Of a stretch of DNA of 64,000 bases, positions 21,393 through 33,837 are shown piece after piece. The position numbers and the translations under genes were made by a program. How positions within the stretch are numbered: position 1 is the stretch's first letter; every line of letters starts with the position of its first letter. Location of the stretch: positions 9,825,053 through 9,889,052 of the forward strand of contig NC_049905.1 of NCBI RefSeq assembly GCF_001411555.2. The letters are read 5' to 3'. The notes under the pieces are model-generated. The model had not been told where the DNA came from and searched no databases. It saw nothing but the letters and a program-made list of their open reading frames with translations. This DNA is from Juglans regia. Its lineage: Eukaryota > Streptophyta > Magnoliopsida > Fagales > Juglandaceae.

Positions 21393-24300
21393 CCAAATAA
21401 TCTGAAACTAATAATGATAGTGGCTCTATATATAGATGATGATCATGATTTCAGATATTATACGTGCATATATAGGGTACCCGAGCCAAATTTCGCATAT
21501 TATATATATATACTAGTAAGGGCAACGTGCGCTGCACATTTACCCAATTGACCAATTTTATTATGTTTTAAATTTTTAACTATAAACGGACATAATTCTG
21601 TCTACATTTTTAAAATTTTTTCTTACTTACAACACATATTATACACACAATCTGTATAATGTTTGTAACTTATATAATACAATGACTTACAAGAACTAAA
21701 TCACAACTATGTACAAAATAAAACATATAAATACACATCTATATATAATAAAAAACATAACATGAGAAATATTTATATTTGAAGCAAAACATATAAACAC
21801 TTAGTTTAAGCACAATTTCCATGTAAAAGTTTAAATTTGCATATAACAGACATTCATTAATTATAATTAGTAATAGGAAATTCATATGTTTGTCAAATAT
21901 AACATATGAATAAGTAGAGTAGTTATTACAAAGTAAATAACACAAGCATCTTTCATATGAGAAAGATAAGAACATACCAGAAAGTAGAGGACAAACAAAA
22001 GAACAATGGAAATGCAGGAAATCAACAACAAGCGACGTTACGTAGAGTCGAAAGAAGTAAAATCAGCAGATCTATCTGAAAGAGAATATAAAAACAAAAG
22101 AATATAATAAAGTTAAAATTAAATTTATGGAATGACGCAATGTCGATCGCACATTAATAATAATGATAACTACAATAAATGGAATGGATATATAGTTATA
22201 AAATCCAAAGTTAAATACAATATAATACTGCAGAAAAGATCTGAATTTTTTGTTGTTTTCTTCTTTTTGTCTTCATATATTGTTTTCTTATATTAATCAA
22301 TATGAATAATAGTTTTTTTAATTATCAAACTTCTTTATCAAGAAATTATATTATATAAAACTATATCAAACGAATTAAGTGATTTAATAGATATGTGAGT
22401 TTATCTAATTTTTTAATAAAAAACACTTTGAAAATAGGCTACCTAAGTTATTAGGAAAAGTATCTTCTTATTTTATGGAAGTTTATAATCGCAGTAATAA
22501 AGAAATTTGTTTCTTTTTTTTTTAAATTACAAGCAATGTTACCAATAACAACATTAACACTATTATTAATATTAAATTTATTACTAATATATAAATTAAT
22601 ATTTATTAATTAGTATGAAATCTTGCACGAAAATTTATAATCATAATAATAAAATTATTAATTTTTTTTAATTATAAGTAATCTTACTAATAACAACATT
22701 AACATTGTTATTAATATCAAATTTGTTACCAATATATAAATTTATATTTATTAATTGATATGAGGGGTAGAAAATAATTTCTTTATTATTAAATTATATT
22801 AAATAACATTACATCAAACATATTAAGTGATTTCTTCCGGTAAATGTCTTATTTTTTCTCCTTCAACTGAAGAGTATATCAATATCTCTTCCAGGTTTTT
22901 TGTTTAAATTTTTTAAAAATTTTTATAGGAAAACTTATATAAGAGTTAATAACAATGATATTTGTAAAATTTACTTATAATTTTTTTTTTCCTAATATTA
23001 TCTTTTCACCAATTGTCATTTCTTACGGCAAATTACTGATGTTGCACGAATTTGACAGACAAATCTAAAAGTTAAATAACAATATATCAAACATAGAGAT
23101 ATACATGCATACATATATACGAGAATATAAACATAGACGATATAGTAATTATATATATTTAAAGCAAGAAAAAGAAACATTTACTTCAAAAAACAATCTC
23201 CAAACGCGATATCAAGTTAACTAATCTAAATATGCATGGCATATGAATAAACATAGTAAATATTACAAAATAAATATAAAAAACACACTTCAAGTAAAAG
23301 AGAAAAAAATATATCAGAAAGTAAAGGATAAATAAACAAACAGTGGGAATAGCGCAGATGAACAGATAGTGAAATGTCGCCGATCAAACTAACAATAGAA
23401 CCAGTTGATCCATGACAAAGAAAATATAAAGAAACAAAATATAATAAAAGTAGAATTTTATTTATTGAATGATGCTATAATAAAATATTAAGACTAACAA
23501 CAAACATAATGAATAATACAAATATTTATAAAATTGCAAATTGAATAGAATATAATATTGCATCAAATCATAATTAAAAGCAAAAGAAAAAAATAATTAA
23601 TTCGAAATAATTTCATATAGATCATATTAAGTGAACCAAATGAGATATTAGATCTTAGAATAGAAGAAATCTATTAAAAGAAGTCAATATCATGAGGAAA
23701 GGAAATATTCATACAACAAGCATATAATGTCAACAATTTATCTTGACTACAAGTGCATTTATATAAATATATAAAAAAAAATTGAATAACATTTTTTTAG
23801 ATGAGATAGAAGAGAACATACCTGCAGAAAGTATAGGACAAACAAAAGAACTGTGCAAATAGAGGAAATTGATAACAACCGGATTGACGAATAGTAAAGT
23901 AAGAGCAAAAGTAGCAAATCTGTAAAACAAAAATACATTAGAAAAAATATTCTAACAATAATAACAGATGAAATAAATAAATTCAATATTTATAGGAAAA
24001 ACATTTGGAAGGAAAAAAAATAATACATTAAATGAAATTTATTATCAATACTATTTTTAATAAAACATATAAGAAAAAGAAAATAAAGACAAATAAAAGG
24101 TTGTAAAAGAACCACAAAAATGAAAAACATTGGAAACGCTACTTTATTTTTTTTAGTTTTCGTTATTGCATGTACTCCCTCATACTTCAGTGGCTAGTTT
24201 GGACCAAAACCATAAATTTATATATCATTTTTCTTGAAAAATTTAACGCGAAGATGCTTGATTGATCAGTTTTATACTCTGAACTTACAATTTATTAAAC

Positions 24301-25090
24301 ACAAGCGGCCTTATTATATTTCAATTAATTATTTTTTAAAAAATATAACTTTCATGTTACCATATATATCCATCTTATTATTAAATTTTTCTCACGGAAT
24401 TTATTATGATCAATCAATCTTGACAATCATCAATATTAGACTGTTGATAATATATAAAAAAATCATTTTATTTTAAAAATGTAGAGGTTTTCCTTCCAAA
24501 AAACATAAATAAACATATTATAAAAATAAAAAAGGCAGGTGTGTTGGTTCGCTCATTTTTCTTCTTAATTTGTCCTAAGGCAAATACAGAATACAAGATG
24601 AAAGAGGCAACAAAAGCATGCAATCAAATCATCCAGAAACAATTCATGGCATTAATTTTTTTTACATCAAACTACTGCATGCAACCAAAAAATTGAATAC
24701 ACAATCAGAAGTATTTAATTCAAGAGAAAAAATACAAAAACTTTTATACTAAGCCGCAGCTAGAATCTAGGATAAAAGGCAAGTGAACATGCAAGATTCT
24801 AACGACCGAAATAAACATATAATCAACAGATATGTTTCAAAACAAATATAAAAAACAGAATATAATAAAAATATAATTATATTTATTCAACTTAACTATA
24901 TTAACATATTAGGGATAATAATAAATACAATAAATTGGAACATATTATTTACTTTGTAATAGACATATAGTTTATTGAATTATCAATAAACTATATTTCC
25001 ATGTGTTTTTAGGTTCCATGTACAATTCATATACTGAGTGAGAAGATTTAATAAATCATGTGCTGCTAGGTCCACAAACATTTTTATTTT
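21393..25090. repeat. AT-rich tract of degenerate repeated modules
   Basis: A module with the phrase 'accagaaagtagaggacaa' near 21977, followed by 'gaatataaaaacaaaagaat' and 'ataat..aatgatgc', recurs in diverged form near 23313-23490, 23820-23950 and, in part, 24775-24940. Within it, a unit of about 130-150 bp is duplicated in tandem (about 22483-22616 and 22634-22763), sharing 'aataacaacattaaca' and 'aatatataaatt'. The left edge has 'actagtaagggcaacgtgcg' (21512-21531). No protein is recognisable on either strand, and I cannot name the family. Confidence 0.5.
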
Positions 25091-26040
25091 TCCTACCTAC
25101 CATTGGATTGGTAGGTAAGGAAAAAGAATAATACTACTTTTACCAATGATTTTTACCGCTTACTTTTACTGCTGTGATTTTTTTATTTTTTTCCTTGAGG
25201 TGGGGATCTACCCACCTCAAGATCCCCACCGTTCATCCTCCTTAGCTTATGAAGTAAGATTGATCAAAAGTGACTTAAGTCCATTTTCCCTTATGAACCC
25301 GTTGGTCTCCTCAAGCAAAGAAGAAAAAGTTTTCTCCTCCTCCAAGCCCCTGATGCCTTCATCTCCTTCCTTCCTCCTCTCTTTTCATCCTCAAGAGATC
25401 AAAGCTTACTCTCTCATTCTCCAAGCCGTGCAACCCACAAGCAAGAGAGGAAATGGTTTCCTTCCTTCCTAGCCGAATGATGCTCATTTCTCTTTACCTA
25501 TTTTCAGTTTGAATCCAAGGTTTTGTTCACATCTTTCCAAAGGGAAATCCTTGAAAGTAAGACCCTTTTGATTCACTTTCTATTATGATTTTGAATGGAT
25601 TTCGATTTTCTCCGGGTAAGGTTACCTATTGATGTTCGGTTTGGGTTTTCTTTTCACTATTTGGGTTTTTTGTGTGTTGTCAATATATCGGTTCGCTGCT
25701 TGTCTCCCTCTCTCCTAAACTGCAAGCAAATTGAAAGATTTCCTACTAAAGTTATGAAAATTAGAAGATTTTATTCACTGTGTTATGTATATCCCTATGG
25801 ATTTGTTTGATTTTGTTAGGGTTATTTTCTGTGAAGTACTGATCCACCTAATCAAATGCGAATATGCAATATGGTTTTATTCTATTTGGATTTTTTTTTG
25901 CTGTCATATATATGCGTATGATGTGATTAGAGTGTAAGAAATTCACTCATGCAGCACTAAGAGAAGAAAGAATAAGAAGCATACCTAGCACTACCGAGAT
26001 TCAGGAGAAGGCGAGAATAGAGAGAGCACAAATGGAAGGA
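25091..26040. other. Intergenic with a short perfect-type palindrome
   Basis: CCTACCTACCATTGGATTGG followed by TAGGTAAGG (25094-25122) forms a hairpin. The following 600 bp has fairly balanced composition and short open frames without known domains (25146-25472 and 25595-25810). They resemble a leader region but give no supportable gene. Confidence 0.4.
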
Positions 26041-26055
26041 AAATATTAGTTTCAT

Positions 26056-26225
26056 GAAAAAATCTATTCATCATCCCAACTCTCATCATTCTCTCATCAT
26101 CCCATGATGTGGCATTAGATGATAGGTTCATAAGTAAAATGTAATAAATAATTTTTAATCACTTAATTCCACATCATAAGATGATGAAAGGATGATGAAA
26201 GTTGAGATGATGAGCAGCATTACTC
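26056..26225. mobile_element. Mutator-type MITE, 170 bp
   Basis: The outer roughly 60 bp of each side are reverse complements, sharing TCATCATC, CAACT.TCATCAT and TCATCATC..ATGATGTGG. The element is flanked by a perfect direct repeat, TTAGTTTCAT (26046-26055 and 26226-26235). Long TIRs with a 9-10-bp TSD fit a non-autonomous MULE. Its TIRs are unlike those of the large MULE at 7117. Confidence 0.85.
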
Positions 26226-26235
26226 TTAGTTTCAT

Positions 26236-27479
26236 ATTTTAGTCGGTTTCAATTTGTCAGAGAAAGTGATAAACAAAAGTGGTTGAATTTGGATATAAAA
26301 TCAGGGATAAAATTGAAAAGAATTCAACAGCAAAAATGCACAGAACGTAATTTAAGAATACAATTAAGGGCAAAATTGAAAACAAAATGTTAGATGAAAA
26401 TATTGTTCCTCTAACATTCGCATTTATATATATAGTAGATATATATAATATATATATGCATGCATGTATCATGTATATGTATGCGTCATGTGTGCGCGCT
26501 CGGTTGGCCCAAGGGTACATAGTACTAAGGCTACCTAGGTCATTGCCCAAGTCCCGCGCCCCCACCTTATATAAGGCTTCAAAAAAAAAAATGATGTTTT
26601 TATTTTATTTTTTAAGAAAAATATAAAAAAGTACATTAATAAAACAAACTTATATAATTTTTATATTTTTTTTAATGTGGAAGGCCCCATGATATTAAAT
26701 CTTATTTTTAATAAAATGAATAATTTATATTTTAAATAAATCTTTTTAAATCTTGCTAAAATGAGGCACAAAATTTACAATGTGGCCTCATTTTAAATTT
26801 TTGTATTAAATATAAATTCAAAAACATATATTTAAAAATTTTAAGAAAAGTTTGAAAAATATTCAAGATAAGAATTTTTATTCTATTGTATTATAATTAA
26901 ACATGACTCGCTTAAATTTTGACATAGACCTCAATTTATAATAGACTACCCTTGTATATGTATATATGTTTAAGGTATTGACAAATTTACATGCATCATG
27001 TACATTAGGCTGGGTCGAGGGCATGGACTCTTTGTTCAGGACCTTGGGCATATTTCCAACTACGAGTTTTGTTATACATAAGACGATGTCTTAGCACACC
27101 ACTTATAGTGGGAACTGTTAAAACTTTAAAAAAATTAAATTATCAATAATTTTTTAGCATAGCGTTCCACATCAATGGTATGTTGTATATCATGTAAAAA
27201 ATAAAGTTTCTAAATATATTTTCTCTCCAACCATTGAGACTTGGGCCAGCCTTACGGTTTTTACTGATTGCCACAACAAATATGGAATTACATGATCAAA
27301 CAAGTTAGATGAGAAAATAAGGCTTATGGGTCTAATAAATCAATTCTTCTATATGCAACTGCCGGCGTGGAACCGACTGACGTGGCACTGATAATTTAAT
27401 TTAATTTTTTTTTTTAAAAAAACCGAGTGAGTGAAATATAAAGGAAAAATTGAGGGCAAGTAAAAAGAAGAAAAAAGAA
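26236..27479. other. Intergenic AT-rich DNA
   Basis: No gene is seen. At 26494-26590 a short GC-rich stretch (TTGGCCCAAGGGTACATAG .. ending in an A-run at 26581-26590) looks like a decayed SINE but lacks a clear B box and TSD. Confidence 0.45.
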
Positions 27480-29060
27480 GAAGCAAAAAAGGGGAACCGA
27501 GATGAATATCTCATTCCCAAGCATCGTCTTCGAGTTTTCTTCTCCATTCCGAGCTTCGTCTTCGACTAAACCCAGCTTCGTCTTCGACTCGTCTTGTCCT
27601 GAAAATCTCATCTTGTCTAGAGCTTCATCTTCTCCCCCGAGCTTCATCTCCTTCAAGATTTTGCACAAATGCATGCGTCCAGAGGTAAACGGGAATGAGA
27701 CATACTCACCACTCATCGAGAGAGGATGAAAGGCACGATGGGACAGTGAGCTGGGCAATAATCGACGGTGGTGAGCACGGCGGCATGGCACAAGAAGACA
27801 GCCAAGAAGGGTGGAGGAGGGTTAGGCTTCCGTGGCGGCGTGAAATCCCATGGCCTACATGCAATGGCCACGTGACAGTTATTTGCATGGTGGCAGTGTC
27901 GCTAGGGGTTAAGAAGGCAGGCTATTCCAGTTCCAAGTACACTTCATCCTCCTTCATTGAGGGACGTAAAAATAAGGCTATGAAGTGGTGCATCCTCCAG
28001 GTTGTGGATGTGCGTGGCTGAGGGAAAGTGTTTAGTACCTGTTCAGCTTGCTTTGTTCTTAGTTATGAAAATAGGGGATGGTTGGGGAGTGAGCGGAGAC
28101 GAGTGGTACTAGGCTGTCCGTGGAGGCTGTGAGCCACATCGGCCGAGTCTTCATCAATGTGGGTCTTCGATGCTGTTGGCTAACGGTGGTTGTCACGATT
28201 TAGTAGTGATGCGGCTTGGAGCAACAGTGGGAAGAGGAAGCGCTGCTAGCGGCTTGCCGTAGGAATGAAACGGCTTATGGCAGTGCATGTTTATGACGGG
28301 CGGCAAGTGATGCTCTGTTTTAGGTCATATAAAACATATGCTTTCGTCACTCAAGGTTCATGCGCTAAGGAAGGTTGGAGCATTCTCTGCCGTTTGGTTT
28401 GGCTCAAAAGTTGGTGGTGTTTGAATCCGTTACGGATGCCTAGTGCAGGCAGTGGAGAGAGACTAGAAGCAGGGATGCTCGCAAGGGTTGGAGTGACGCC
28501 GTGAAGCTACTAGGTGCTTCAGAACCGTGGGTTGTGGCCTCGTTTGCCGTGAGAAGGGCTTTCGTGGGTTGGCCGTGCGGTGGTGGATTTTCTGAGGTGA
28601 GCATCACTTTGTGATGACTCAGGCTGTTTGTGGTTTCTGGGTTGTTTACGGCGAGATGAGTCCCGAGAGAGAGAGGTTAAACAGCGAAGGTGATTTCCAA
28701 GTGCGCAACGTGGGAGAGATGGTGATAAGAGAGAGTTTGTGGGGGATCGACGTGTATGGGCAACAGTTATTGAGCCATTTGCCCAGTGGCAAAGGGGGTA
28801 GGTTAGGGTTTCGGGATGGGTGTTGGCGAGAAGGAGAACATTTGGCAAAGGGGGAAAATAAGGCTTCGTGACATGAAGAGGAAATAGACTTGCGAAACTT
28901 GAGGAGACAAAAATAGATCTTGATGAGGAAACTCATAGGATTAGAGGAGATGCAGAGATCCAGCATTTTAACCGTTTCCTATGAGATGAGGAAACTCATA
29001 GGACGAGAAGGAGAAAGGGAAGGAGGGAGGGAAACGCTTCGTGGGAGAAAACTCTGCATC
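27480..29060. other. GC-rich unclassified block, probably transposon-derived
   Basis: Composition rises sharply against the flanks. Moderate open frames occur on both strands, but none shows a known domain. Start-like CTTCGTCTTCGA repeats lie at 27525-27600. 'gatgaggaaactcatagga' occurs twice (28922-28940 and 28985-29003), with an inverted 'cctatgagatgag' between them. It is possibly a non-autonomous element or a solo LTR. I cannot fix its ends. Confidence 0.35.
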
Positions 29061-29885
29061 TAGGCTACGGGGAATTGTCATCACAGAAACAAAACGAATT
29101 GTTCCATTATTTAAAATGAAACGAACCATTTCATTAAGTCTCCAGATAGGACACGATTACACACATGTTCTCAAGCCGGTTGCATTCAGCATTTTACATT
29201 AGTGGATTGAGATTGAAATATCAGAGGCTTGCAGCCAATTAGGACACCAGCTTGTACCTAGTTTGTCATTTTGTGAAGGCCAATGCATGTTTGCTCCATA
29301 TTAGAAAGAATAATAATACTATATGGCCTTATTTTATCTTTTTATTTTAACCATTTAAGTATTAATTTGTTTTTTAATTTTTAATTTTATTTATTAATTA
29401 AGTAAGTAATTATTAATATATTTATATTTTTATATTTTTTAAAAATATTTAAATATGTTAAAAAAATATAAATAAAAAATAAAAACCAAAATTTGTACAC
29501 ACCCGACAGTCAAAAGTGACGGCACACAAACACTACTCTTTAAGAAAAAATAGAGGACATAAATTTTCTTCTTGACGTAGAATTAATTAAAGCACGAGGA
29601 AGCATGGATGTGACAAAGAGTGCGTCCCACGCAAGCCATTGGCGACAGCGTGCGATCACTTGTGCCGGTAGTTTGACAATTATATTCCATTGATCATAAC
29701 GATAGCTTAACTTCCATACCTGAAGAATTTTGGAGAATAGAAGAGGAACAGGCTTTTGTTGATCAGATACAGCTAGCAAGATGGAGAGAGAGCGGACATA
29801 AAATATTTATGGTCGAGACCAAATAAAGAAAGGACAAGAGAATGAGGGAGAATCGAAAAAATTTGTTTTACTTATATATAAATAT
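29061..29885. other. Intergenic, with AT-rich self-complementary core
   Basis: 29330-29500 is strongly AT-rich and partly self-complementary (runs of attta/taaat), like the core of a MITE. An 80-codon minus frame at 29540-29779 shows no recognisable domain. Confidence 0.4.
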
Positions 29886-30000
29886 TATAAAAATAAATTT
29901 ATAAATTAATATAATTTAATATGATATGTTAAATTATAATAATTATTTTTATTATAAAATAAATTTAATATAATATATAAAATTAAATCAATTTATCTTT
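29886..30000. mobile_element. Palindromic MITE, family P copy 3
   Basis: Arms AAAATAAATTTATAAATTAA and AATTAAATCAATTTATCTTT enclose 'tatgatatgtt' and 'attatttttattataaaat'. The layout is the same as at 6641 and 36800, but this copy is more AT-shifted. Confidence 0.6.
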
Positions 30001-31718
30001 ATAAAATCTATTTATAATTATAACAATTCTCGTTAGAATGAGACTTTATATATTCGAAGAGAAAAAAATGTGTACAAATAAAATGAAATTTAAAAAAGTA
30101 AATAAATAAATAAATTTATTATATATTAGTTATTATTTATTTTCGATTATATATTTATAAGTTTTTAAATATTTTTTTATAAAATATAGAGTTAGGATTT
30201 TTCATAAAAAAATTCAACAGAAATAATTGAAAAGAAAAACCTTCTCGGAGTTATGTGTGATCCAACTCAGTGCTCAGTGATGATCAGTCTGCACAGTTTC
30301 TGATGTGAGATTCTGCAGATCAGTGAATGCCAGATTGTTTTTTTTTTTTTTCCTTTAATATTTATGAGCATCCATAGATTCTTTTCTTCACAGGCGATGC
30401 AACCCTACTCCCACTCTATCTATCTATCTATCTACGTCTTTGCACACCTTCCCATTCTACTTTCACTTTTCTCACCCCTTCTGTGTTTTCTTTGACTGCT
30501 AAGTTTGACCAGTCAACTCACTTGACTCATCCCTAGCCTATGGTATCATGTTCACACTATACTATTCATGATGATCTATGGCCCCACCACAATGTTTGCC
30601 TGTTGTTGTCAATTTTTTTTTTTTTTTTTAATCATCAATTATTTATTCCATTGAAAAAATATTATATTTTTTATTTACTTTTTGGAAGAAAATGGAGCTA
30701 AAGCAAAATTTCATGGGATCCAATGTATATATCATAGTGGAATTAATCATTGTTTGCTTATTATATTGCTCACGTACACTTGTCATACATACATACAAAC
30801 ATGCAGATGATGAGATCAGGATTTAGAATTTTAATTTGTTGGTGGCTTTGGATTTCCCCCCGAAGGCTAGCTATTCCAAGAATCTTGGCCTATAAATGGA
30901 AATATTCTCAGAAATATTAAAGCTGCATAGATATATATGAACCATCTGATCTCAATAATTGCTTGATAATTGGCTGATGATCACATGAACTCATGTTCTA
31001 GTTCTAGTTCTAATTATAGTTGCATAGATCACTTCAAATGATGGAATATGGAAGAGGAAAAGAGGCTTCCAACTGCTATTATATATATATATAAACCATG
31101 ATTTAGGAACTATATATGAATGATTAATCATGCTAGCCCAGAAATTAATGGAGATAGAAAAGACAGAAAGCTAAAGTAGTTCATCGATCTTTCATGATAT
31201 TGATCGATCTGTTTGACATCGATCACGTATTCAATCAAACATTCCATGATTGTGCTGCTTTTAATTATAAAAACAACACATTTTGTCAGAATTCAAAAGC
31301 TAATCTCTCGATCGATTGCACTCAATTCTTTTCTTAAAGATGTAAATTATATATTAATAAAGGTATAGACATGCGTTTAAAGATACCAAACACGTACTTC
31401 TTTATATCTCTAAGAACCAACCCCATTTCATTAGTACATGAATACTTTTGGGAAATGAAAGGAGGCTGGAATTAAGAGAAAGTGGTTTAATTCCCATAAA
31501 AGGAAATTAAAGATTAACTAAAAATTGCTTCGTTGCTAATGAATCATGAGAAAAAGAATTTGAGATCAAGAATTGCATTGATTTATTTTATGACTTAAAA
31601 CTTGTAATGTTTTAAGACCCATCTTATTAATATCGAATATTTACAAGATAGGTCTCATATTACTTGAAAATTATATTTATTTGAATTCCAATACGATGTT
31701 CAATCCTAATATGATCGA
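30001..31718. other. Long intergenic region upstream of the Dof gene
   Basis: Ordinary AT-rich sequence. An (ATCT)n microsatellite at 30416-30434 and T-runs near 30337 and 30613 are the only structure seen. Confidence 0.5.
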
Positions 31719-31879
31719 CACTACAAGAAAATTACATATTTGTAGCCAATTATTTCTTACAAAAATGACTATTTCATATCAAAAGTAGTCTGTTTTCATC
31801 GCAAATAATCATTATCGTTACAAATAATTCGTCACAAATGCTTTAATCAATATTATATATAGTCTGTTTTCTTGTAATG
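31719..31879. mobile_element. CACTA-type (CMC/EnSpm) mini-element
   Basis: Begins CACTACAAGAAAA and ends TTTTCTTGTAATG, the reverse complement with one G-to-A change in the terminal CACTA. At 161 bp it is non-coding, with subterminal 'atttgtagc' and 'cacaaatg' motifs. No 3-bp TSD was recognised (cga against atg), so the flanks may have mutated. Confidence 0.7.
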
Positions 31880-32179
31880 ATGAAGTTGCATATAAACTTT
31901 AGATTTGAATGATAAGTTCCAAGATCAAGTGTGAACGCGTGTTGTATCCTTTTTAATCAATATTCATAATCATGTAGACCCTTTGATTTGAATATGCCTA
32001 AAATTGTAGACCAATTTGGATGATCATTCAGACTAAGTTTTTCTTCTGTCGGGTGCCCATCAAATCCACATAGATTCCAAGTGTCGCCTATAAACTATTG
32101 GTTAATCACTCTTTACCCAACATAACCATATATTCTATTATATATGAGATTGTACCTTTAGTTTTTTCTTTTATATAGA

Positions 32180-32375
32180 AGATCAGTTTGGATTTGGATT
32201 TCAAAGCAACTATGATTCCCCAAATCCAAGATTTTTAAAGAAAAGTCTAAAATCTAATTTGGCTAATTTGGTGTAAATCCAAATCTAGATTTTAATATAT
32301 AATCCAAATAGGATTTTTGGATTTTAAAGACCCAAATCTAAATCCTTCTGATCCCCAAATCCAACCATCCATATG
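32180..32375. repeat. Inverted-repeat element with CCAAATCC motifs
   Basis: The left edge GATCAGTTTGGATTTGGATTT and the right edge GATCCCCAAATCCAACCATCC are approximate inverse repeats. Further TTGGATTT/AAATCCAA pairs lie inside. It could be a MITE. TSD not resolved. Confidence 0.45.
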
Positions 32376-33596
32376 CACCATAATGCAACACATAATGACA
32401 TAACAATTGACAAATAGATACGTTTATGAGATGATGAGAATATGATGAATAGATTTTTTCAATAAGAAGATGAAATCGTTTTAAGCATATACAATTTACA
32501 TATCGAACTTATTCGAACAGAATATTAATGGTAATATTTATACTAACCCCCGACTCAAGTTTTTGCATTTACACAATATTATTCCTAAAACAAATTTGAA
32601 AAAAGATCTAAGCCGAGTTCCATAATATATAATATACACAATGCAGATCATCATGATCATCCCCATAGGGACAGTACCCATGTGAAAACAAAGCAGCACA
32701 AAGCAAAGCAAAAGCAACATTCTGCTTGTGGGCCATGCATGTTGCACATTCTCATGTTTATGTGTGTAACACATGAAATATTGGATGGATGTTTGAATGA
32801 ATATTGAAGAAGAAGAACAAAGATCCTCCTGTCAGTACTGTCATCAGTATTGTCCCCAGGCCCCCACTTCCCTGGCCTCTCTGTCTTACTAGCATCATTA
32901 AACAATGTTCACATGCATCGACAGAAGTACCTTAATCAAACAGTAACAGCGGACAACAACACCTATATATGTACTGTATGTATCATATAGTGATGAATGA
33001 TCAATCAACATCTTTTACTTGTACTCACACCATGCAGTTCAAGAACAAAAACAAAAAGAAGAAAACATGAACAGATCATGGGGACGAATCACATTTAATT
33101 AACTCCATATATATATATATAATAATATATATATGTATGCACTATTTTAATAGATAACAACTCTAAATATATAAACATATATAATTGAAAATGATGAGAT
33201 TTAAGATAAATATCAACATTAAATCCAAAGTAAATTTTCTGTGTGTTTTTTGGAACACGAAGTTTGTGTTTTGTGGGGCTAAGGGAGGAGAGATGGAGGT
33301 GCATGAGGTTTTGGCTAAGGAATGGGACTGGTGCTACCTGTGGACCTAATCCGGCTGGGGGTGGGGATAGGGTGTGGGGTCCATAAAAATAGTTGCAGCC
33401 ACGCGAGTAAGGGACCCACGCAATGACAAAGGCTGTGGGAGTTTCTGATCTCTCATCTGAAACCGTTGCAGAACAGAACAGTTCATTTGAGAGAGAGGAG
33501 AGAGAGATGACTCGAATTTTCTTGAAAATGCTTTCTCTGCGTGCAAGGCTAAGCCAACCAACCTCATCGATCATCCCGTAGGGGAATCCCCATCAT
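32376..33596. other. Dof gene upstream region
   Basis: Non-coding. A TA-rich microsatellite lies at 33110-33134. The 159-codon minus frame at 33095-33574 has no domain. Confidence 0.5.
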
Positions 33597-33600
33597 TACA

Positions 33601-33631
<31 letters not shown>

Positions 33632-33680
33632 GGGGGGATTGCTTTATGTATATATATCCACAGAGAGGTGGCTCTACTTC
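33601..33680 (+). promoter_or_regulatory. Probable core promoter of the Dof gene
   Basis: A (CT)13 tract (33601-33627), of the Y-patch/GA-repeat type common at plant promoters, is followed by a TATA-like GTATATATATCC (33649-33660). Transcription would start about 30 bp downstream, leaving a roughly 155-nt leader before the ATG at 33838. Inferred from position. Confidence 0.5.
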
Positions 33681-33837
33681 CTCACTTCTGCATGACTGCC
33701 TAATACATCTCTCGTTTTTCTTCCTTCAAACTCCTTTCTCAAGCCTCTCTCTTCCTCTCTTTCACTCTCTCTCACAGAAAACCTCAGAAAACATAGCAAA
33801 TACAAAGACTTGTTGCAAATACAAAGATTTGCATGGG

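Noticed and set aside
25146..25810. Open frames of 108 and 71 codons as a gene with an intron
   Set aside because: The translated sequence is low-complexity and Ser/Pro-rich without known motif. Donor-like sites exist but no coherent model results.
26494..26590. Possible SINE with A-tail
   Set aside because: No convincing B box and no target duplication.
29540..29779. A 79-codon minus-strand open frame as a small gene
   Set aside because: No domain, signal peptide or recognisable family, and no splice or promoter context.
33095..33574. A 159-codon minus frame upstream of the Dof gene
   Set aside because: Runs through microsatellite and promoter sequence, with no domain.
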